NCBI GenBank assembly: GCA_040954595.2
Contig: CM082593.2
Location: 9,362,001-9,426,000 of the forward strand
Direction of reading: 5' to 3'
DNA length: 64,000 nt
Source: Balanoglossus misakiensis
Lineage: Eukaryota; Hemichordata
Of this stretch, positions 21,301 to 30,300 are shown in pieces (position 1 is the first letter of the stretch; each line of letters starts with the position of its first letter). The notes beneath the pieces were generated by a model. The model searched no databases and was not told the origin of the DNA. It was given only the letters and a program-made list of their open reading frames with translations. The position numbers were made by a program, and so were the translations under genes.

Positions 21301-24300
21301 TACAAAACAAGGTAAATACCAACCTGACTTCTGCAGGTTAATTCTGAAAGTATTGAAATATTTTTTTGTTTTTTTTTGTTTAAGGAAATTTCACATTATA
21401 TTTCAATTTTTGTGACATTATTATCATGCTCCTCCTTTATTACTTACAGGATGGAGACACTCCTTTGCATTATGCAGCAAGGGATGGTGATGAAGGCCAT
21501 GTCAGATTGTTATTGGAACACAAAGCTGATGTGACCATACAAAACAAGGTAAATACCAACCTGACTTCTGCAGGTTAATTCTGAAAGTATTGAAAGATTT
21601 TTTTGTTGTTTTTTTTTGTTTAAGGAAATTTCACATTACATTTCAATTTTGTGACATTATTCTCATGCTCCTCCTTCATTACTTACAGACAGGAGACACC
21701 CCTTTGCATGATGCAGCAAGGAGGGATGATGGTGAAGGCCTTGTCAGATTGTTATTGGAACACAAAGCTGATGCTAACATACAAAACAAGGTAAATACCA
21801 ACCTGACTTCTGCAGGTTTATTCTATCAATGCGGATATATTTATTCATTTATTTGTTTGTTTGTTTGTTTGTTTGTTTGTATAAGAAAACACTTTTCATT
21901 TCAATTTTTGTGACATTGTTCTCATGCTCTTCCTTCATGACTTACAGAAAGGAGACCCCTTTGCATTTTGCAGCATATGTCATATAATTTTGTCATTGTC
22001 CTTTGAATCAAAACTGCTCACTCTGTCGGGTCAGGTGTTATACAGGCAGGTGTGGAAACGATTTGCATTCCTTTCTTTCTTTCTTTGTTAATCAATCAAT
22101 TGTTGTTCTATTCATTGATCATCACCCCCCTGTATCATGAACATCACAAGGCAATGCATTGAATTCAGCTCTTCCAGCTAGTGGCCGCACTTGCTTGATT
22201 TCCTGCGTGTGTCTCTGGGGATGAAAAGAATGCATATGCGTCTTTTCCTAATTTGCATATTTTGAATGGGTGTTCCAGCGTGAGTAACCGTTCATTTGAC
22301 TTCCAGCTCGCATTGAATACACGTTAGGGACTGTTTTTACGGCTGGGGGGGCAAGTTTGGGTCATCGATTTTCAAAATCAGGCCGACCCCCCCTTCACCC
22401 TGGACCAAAAAATGATGACCCCCCCTTTGACAGACCCAAAATATGATGACCCCCCCCCCCCCCCCCCGCTGAAAACATTCGCCGTGCTGATCCTATGTAC
22501 ACTGTATGCAATAAAGGGAATGAGGCTCCTCACACCTCAATTATAAATTTCTTAAAGTAATTGAAGTATATATAATAGTATATCGTTGCAATAAAAAATA
22601 TATGAACAAAATAAAATGACAAGTCAATACAATAGAAAATTTAAGAAAATGTTGTAAAATACGGTGCTCAAAGTTGCATTCGAATGAACTCTAAAGCAAA
22701 TTAACTCAATATTAGGCAGGACAAATTTTAATTTTGCCACTCCACTCAAAGTAAACATCGGGAGTAGGGTGGGTAGAAGTCTGCCGTGGTACACTAGACA
22801 AACCAGCGAATAAATGATATGTGGCGAAGAATGGAGGGGGAGGGGTGTGCGAGGGGGTGTCCCCCTCCCACATAAGAAAATTTTGTAAAATATGTAGCTC
22901 AAAGTTGCATTTTTATGAACTCAAGAGCAAATTATCTCAGTGTTTGGGAGGACCTAAAATTTGACTTATAGGTGTGCGTGCCTCAATCATCTGATGCATG
23001 TATTCATCTATGAAAATTTGTGATCCATTTTCAGAACGTAGTGACTCCTTGTCAAGAGGCAGGAAGGAAGGCTGGGCGGGGTGCAGGCACCAATATTGCA
23101 AGAGCCTTTGTGGAATATCATTTTGACAATGAGAAAGTATATCAGGCAAGTATTGAGTTAGATTTAAAAGGGCAAGGTTACTCACTTTTGATAAAACAGT
23201 GAAATTGTGTCAGTTACCGACCTCCTCTATATAGTGGCCACTTTGTTACAGTCCCTGTGCAGTTAACATGGGCAATTATTGACTTGTATATACAGGCCAC
23301 CTGTCTATTAAGGCCAATTTAGGAAAGTCACTCTGACTGGCCAATTTGGACTGTGAGATTTGGCTGTATTTCAGTTATTTACCAATTGGCTCTTTCTGTT
23401 GTTCTAAAAGATGCTCATTGACCAGTTTTATAAAGCTTACCGGCAACTCACACCTGACACATGGATACTTAAATCCATTTATTTTTTACCAAAATTATTT
23501 AACAATAGTGTCCATAATATGCATGGTGTGGTATAATTGTCATAATCCTGTACTTTACAGCTAGTTCATTTAAGCAATAAAACACCCCCAGCCATGGTAT
23601 ACCACTCGATTTTGACCAGTTCACGACATATACGCACTCGCTATCGCTCCTGCGTATATGTCGTGAACTGGTCAAAATCGAGTGCGTATATGTCGTGAAC
23701 TGGTCAAAATCGAGTGGTATACCATGGCTGGGGGTGTTTTATTGCTATTATATTATGCCAGTATATTGAAACTTTGCATAAAACATTTTAAAAAGGCATT
23801 TTCTTTGACTATGCTATATGACTGTGGTAGATGGCTAATATATCACAGTCACGTGTCGTGTCTCGACCAATAAAATAGCGTGATTTACACCATCAATATA
23901 CTGGTATAATATAATCAATCATATATGTTCTGTTTTCATCAATGAAAATACAGGCAGTTATAAACTCAGTGTATGACAGAGATGACAAAAGAGACCTGAT
24001 CAACCATCATAAGGTACGTCGTAATGTTGATAATAAATGGCTATGAAAACATATCATATCACTAGTGTATTTGAATTTATCTTCTATATTTATAACATGG
24101 AAAACATAAATCCAGACTGTTAATAAATTTTTAACTACATACTTATTCTATTGTGCCAGCTAGGAAGGCATTAAAGGGACATTACCTATAACTTTTGGCT
24201 TTATTTCCAGATTTTTTTCCTTTTGTGTACAAAATGCAATTTCATGTTCTTCTCCAAACTGCATGCTAATATGCCCAGTACTCAACTTGTGTATATTGCC

Positions 24301-27300
24301 TGTCTCTGTAACAACCATTGTTATTGTTGACTCATAATTCTAGTCCGGACTTCAATTCAAATTTTGCAAAATAACAATGTTGAATATACACAAAGAGTAC
24401 ACAACTATCGAGGTGTGCGTCACAAAGAGATGACAAACTTATGCAAATAGAAGTTATGGAAAAACTATGTTAAATTTGGCAGCTCATGAGGCTTTAACTA
24501 TGCATTATTTCTATAGTGTTAATGATAGCTTCCACATCATAAGCACATCATAATAGTGTAGTTAACAATGTAAATTATATTTTTTGATACTAGCGTTTTT
24601 ATCAATATCTTTTCTGAAGCAAAATGTCATGTGACTTCTTTGAAGACATGGTGTTTAATTGAAAGGCATGTAAATTGAGTGTAAACATTCCCAATATATA
24701 TAACACATAACATATCTGTTCAAATTCTGACAGGTGTTTCCCCGCCAAAAAGAATTCACAGCACTCATGTGACAACCTGGTGTCAAACGTAATACTACAA
24801 AGATTGTGTTAGCTGGATACGGTGGGAATGGCAAAACTACACTCAAAGAATCATTGCAGCGGGTGTGTAGAAATCTTTGATTATGAATGCCAATTATTGC
24901 TGTTTTTGAGGAGTGAAGGATTTGTGCAAATATTAAAGTTTTCATGAAGACTACATTTCAGTGGAAATCAGGGTACATATTTTGTTGACCAACCAATTCT
25001 CCAAATATTTTATATTATTACAATATGATTGGCATTAATCAAGCTTGCTGATTGGCCCGAGTCGCGGTTTATATCCTCAACGAGAAGACCTGAACCCTGA
25101 ACAGTGAATAACTAAAAAATAACCGAAATGGGACACATAGAACAGAACGCCTCGCCTCGCTCAGTGATTATTTCCCGCCAAATATGCTAAGTTTCACCTG
25201 GGAGGTCTTATATCCGGAATCAAATACTCTCGCTTGCCGTTTATAAGTTTACAACCTCTAAATTGTGAGAAAATCATCACTTATGTTCATATATTACAAT
25301 GCAGAACTTTGTGCAAGCAAAATTGACTCGACGGTCAGAAGAGAAAGCCCCTTTACCAGGGAACATGCAGTACACACCAACACCCGCCATAGATGTAGCC
25401 ACATTATCCATACCCAAGATTGGCAAGTTCAGTGTGTGGGACTTTGCAGGACAAACAGAATACTATGTCACACATAATATGTTCCTAAGAGTCGAGAATG
25501 CAGTGGTTTTATTGGTCTTCAAAATGGCTGAGGACAAGCAGGATGTAGTTTGGACACCAAGAAAACTTATGCAACAGCAGAGACAAGAGGTGGGTCGTTG
25601 TTTTTTTGTTACTGATGATAAGTGATATTAATATTTTGGGCAATTATGGAATAAAAGTAAAAATGAAACTCAGAAAGGGCACAGTGCATATATTACAATA
25701 TTTTTTTTATTACTAAGCAGTGCATCAGTGAATTAGGTGGTGCAATATTGTGAATGAAATTAAAGTAAAGATGAATGGCACAGTATATATATTTGTGAAA
25801 CATTTATCTCTTTTTGTTTTTATCCAGATTTAGGGACTGATTGAATATAATATGATTGATGACTTTATATTCTTCTTCATGTCTTTCTTTAATAGGTGAC
25901 ATCATGGCTTGCATTCCTTAAGGCAATCATACCACAAGATATGGATGAGGGTGGGAGTAAACCAAAAGTGATATTGATTGGAAGCAAGGCTGATTTGTTG
26001 AAAGCTGAACACAAGAAAGAAGGTATGTTCAGTACATGTTTAGATAAAAGGTGACAAGAGCGAGGGTATTCACACAATTGGGAGCCTGGTGTGGGAGTAC
26101 ACTCAATCTGATTAAAACCAGATGTAGTGTTGGGCGCTGTCTTTACCTTTGCTGATTCTTGGCTGTTCTGTTCGAAAGGGACACACATACTACATCTGAA
26201 CCTATGCAAAAGGAGATCTCATTACTATTCAACATTTTACCTATTCAGATAGTGTGATTGATGTAGAATTTCACCGGATGCTTTCAAAAAATACAAAACA
26301 GCACCAAAGTGGCCTCTTCTGTGTATATGTCCATACTTTGTAAATAAAAATCTATCAAGAGATCATTACTTTTTTCTTGATAGCTGAATTGGTGATGAGG
26401 GAAATACTCCAGACAGCTCAGAAGACCTTTGGCAAATACCTGAATATTCTTGATGAGACATTCATACTGAATTGTCACAACTCGCAGCATAATGATATGC
26501 ACAGATTGCGTGAATGTCTACGAAGTGCAAAGGTATGGTTTTATAGATATTCTGCAATGTGTGACTGGATTGAACATGTTAATTCATTAGGGCCATATTT
26601 GACAAAGGCATGCTTTACATCACCTTAATACTCTCATGTAATGCATAGAGTCCAAGAAAGCCAACTATCAGATAGTAATAACAGAACTCTTATCAGTGGG
26701 AAATAAGTCAAGGTTGTATACTTTTGACTTACCGGGTATCAGAACTGTCTAAAAGGGCGTTCTCACTGGCACGTTTACACTGGTGCTACATCGGTGTAGA
26801 TTTGACACCGACGGAAAAAAACAAGTGAGAACGCTTTACACCGGTGTTGGGCCGGTGTTAATTTGCGACAGCGATGGGTGGTGGGTCAGGGCCAGTGCTG
26901 GGCCAGCGCTCCGACGCAAATAATCAGTGAGAACGCAAAGATAAACAAACACCGTTCAAAAGCGCCACCCTGCAGTGACTTTTGGGTATGTTTATTAGGT
27001 ATAGCCCATTGTCTTTGGTCAGTTTCCATTGTTAAGTCAATCACACTGGATGCGAGTGGTTTTCAAACCATTCGCAGTTTGCCAGGTCTGCAACACTTCA
27101 GTCTGCTACCAACTTTCAGAAGGTTCTCTCGATCACCAAAAAGCCGAGGCATTTTCCATTTATGGATTAACATTCATTTACTTCTAAACATTATCAAAAC
27201 TGTCACAAAGTCGTCTAGAACGTATATGCAGGTATATAAACTGCAACATGTTGCTGTAATGTCCTCGACATCCTCAATTTTGTTAGTTGCCGTGTTGCTA

Positions 27301-30300
27301 AACATGGCCATTTAGACAGTGTTTATTTCAAAACAGTGGCCAAAAGTTTAGTGTGTGGACGCAAGGAGATTCTGTGGGCTAATCCCCTGTGTTTGCAGAG
27401 AGTAAACACTGGCATAACACCGGTGTCCAAACTTTTAGTGAGAACAAGACTTTAAATAATGGGCTGTGTCTGTAAAGGGTGAATATCACTGTTGCCAGTA
27501 TTGTTCGAGTTGCTTTTCTGAATGTTCATTTCACCAAACAACAGTATTATGGGGGTCATCGTTAAACCCCGGTGCAGGGTATAAAAGACCCCCCAAATCA
27601 GTGGCGAATCTTAATGCCGTTTGACTGACAACAGACAACACCAACGATCTTGGCTCTATGAAAATCGGCCCAAACAGGTCCAAGCATAAAGAATTACACC
27701 ACACAACGACAGTAGTTGGCTTTATAAACACACACAACATAAAGTTATCGACGAAAAAGTACACGAGCTTATGAAACAACGATGATTTTGGGAGAAATCT
27801 GGTTTCAGTGCTTTTCAGAAGCGTCCCTGGGAAACAATAACCACGCCATTCAAACAGTTGTCAATCGCGTGGAAGTGTGAAGTGTTCAATTATTTTCTGT
27901 GTACATGAGAGCAATTACACAGTCATTATGCACGACGACCACTCCCAAATAAACAACTATACAAACACACGTTAATCCGAACCCCAGGACTTTCCGCACC
28001 GGGGTTTAAGACGTTTTTGAAACATCTCAGATGAAATACTGGCGTAAATTATCATGTGTGAATGGTTTAAGTGGTCCTGAAACGTCTCAGATTTGAGACG
28101 GCTTTGGTCAGACCTAAGCCAGTGTAAGGATTAACACCTCTCCGCAACCCATTGTTTGTGTGTGTGTACACAAGGCGACTTAAAGGATTAATGCTCTGTG
28201 TTTACTATTGGCAAATAGTGTCTATGAAATGTTTTGAATTTTACCCTGTCTGGACATGAACCTGGTATATGTCGCTGTGTTAATGTTACAGAGAGAAGAA
28301 TACATACCAAAGTTGTGTGCTAAGATACTTGATGGAAGAAGCAAATGGATTGTGAGCAGTTTCCCGGTCATCAAATGGAAAACATATATAGAAAGAGTGA
28401 AAGAGTTGGATCGTTTCATTGATGAAGAGTTTCTAAAGAAAGCTACGAGATACCTTCACTACCTTGGGGAGGTAAGTTTATTACAGAAATCGTTGCTGAA
28501 GACATTACCCCACTTGATCAGTAGGTTAAGAAATCCATGGAGGATACTGTAAAACAGGTTATTTCGCGAGCAATAAATTTTCATGAAATATGCGAGAGCC
28601 CCCAAAAATGTGAAAATACAAAAGTCGCATAAAATGTTTTTTTTCTTAGATAACAATGCAGTTAGTGAAATACGAGAAAGCCAAAATTAATCCATGCATG
28701 TAAATATTACTACAATATGCCAAAAATAAAACTTTCTTCACATCTTGACTACAATGTTGAAAATGTCTCAATAGCATGTTTGCTCTAACGCAAAATGCTC
28801 TTCTCTGTCGTTCAATATCTTCATTATCACAACCATCACAAGATATTACATGGCCCAGATAGGTGTGTTCAGGTACAAACTTCAAAGTGATGTCATTAAG
28901 TTTAACCGAAGGAATTCTTTGAACGCTCATATTCTTCCCATTAAAAAGCATGCACACAGTTTTACTAGAATTATAAATGATATCATAATCCTTGCCATAA
29001 ATTTCACAAATTCTAAGAAGACGGCGTAGACCCTTAACACTTGGACTGAGTAGAGTCATGTCGTCAGCGTAACCTGAAGTGTTAGCGCTGACACCACACA
29101 TGGTACAGCCAACTTTGGCTTTACAGAGTGCATTGATAAGATCATCAATGTAGACATTAAAAAGATAGGGAGAGAGTACTCCCCCTTGTCTTACACCGTT
29201 AGAAACAGAAAACAACTCTGAGGTTTCATTATCCCACAACACAGTAAACAATTGATTTCTGTACCAGTAATATAAAATTCGAACAGCATACAAGGGAACA
29301 TTCCTGTCGATGAGCTTGTTAACCAGTTTAAAGTGATTAACTCTGTCAAAAGCTTTTGAAGCATCCAGAAAACAAGTAAACACTGGTCCTCCATTGCTGG
29401 TGTAGTAGCTAATGATTTCTTTAAATGCAAATAAACACAGGTCAGTTGAATGTTCTCGCTTGAAACCAAATTGTAAATAATGAGAGGTAAGAAACTCCTC
29501 ACAACGAGAAAGTAAAATATGCTCAAAAACTTAAGAGAAAACAGTTGCTAGTGCTATCGGCCGGTAGTTACTGGCATCACTACAAAGCTTAGTTTTATCC
29601 TTAATAATTGGAACTAAAATAACTTTGATAGCCTCAGTTGGCAGGTAACCATGAACAATCATAGCATTAATACAACAAGTCAAAATGGGTAAAATAGAGG
29701 AGTCTGAGAATTTGAGGTGCTCAGCTGAAATATTGTCAATGCCAGCTGTCTTGTCGTCAGGTAACTTATGTATAGCAGAAATTACTTCGTCTTCAGAAAC
29801 ATACATATCAGAAGAAAACTTAACATACTTCATTTTCTCCTCGATGTCATTTTTACCAGTCTGAGCCTGGACAGAATTCAAAATATCACTGAAATGCTTG
29901 TGCCACATAATTGCAATTTCACTCTCACCAGTCGCTCCACCTACAGTGTCAGAAAGTGGCGTTTTTCTGCTAGTTTGCTTTCTGACTTCCTTCCAGAAGT
30001 CGTTCTGTTTGTGGCAGCATAAATTGTCAGCCATCTTGTCAGCCCTATTTTGATTCTCAATCTTTTTACAAGCACGTAAAGCATACTTAAAACGAGCTCT
30101 GAAAGATTTCATGGTTTCAAAAAGCGGGCCTTGTTTAGGTTTACCCCCATTAACCCATAATAAAAAACATGGAACGGGCATAGTCGTGACTTTCTTTTAC
30201 AAAATCGTTCCAGCCAGGTACAACATGAACTTTCTGGTGAAACTTACGCCTAATGGTATATTTTGCAGCACAATTCAATGCGTCCACAATACTACTATAA

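Noticed and set aside
4115-21790. CRISPR-like array
   Set aside because: Units of about 245 bp with conserved exon and intron; no short repeat-spacer pattern; eukaryotic context.
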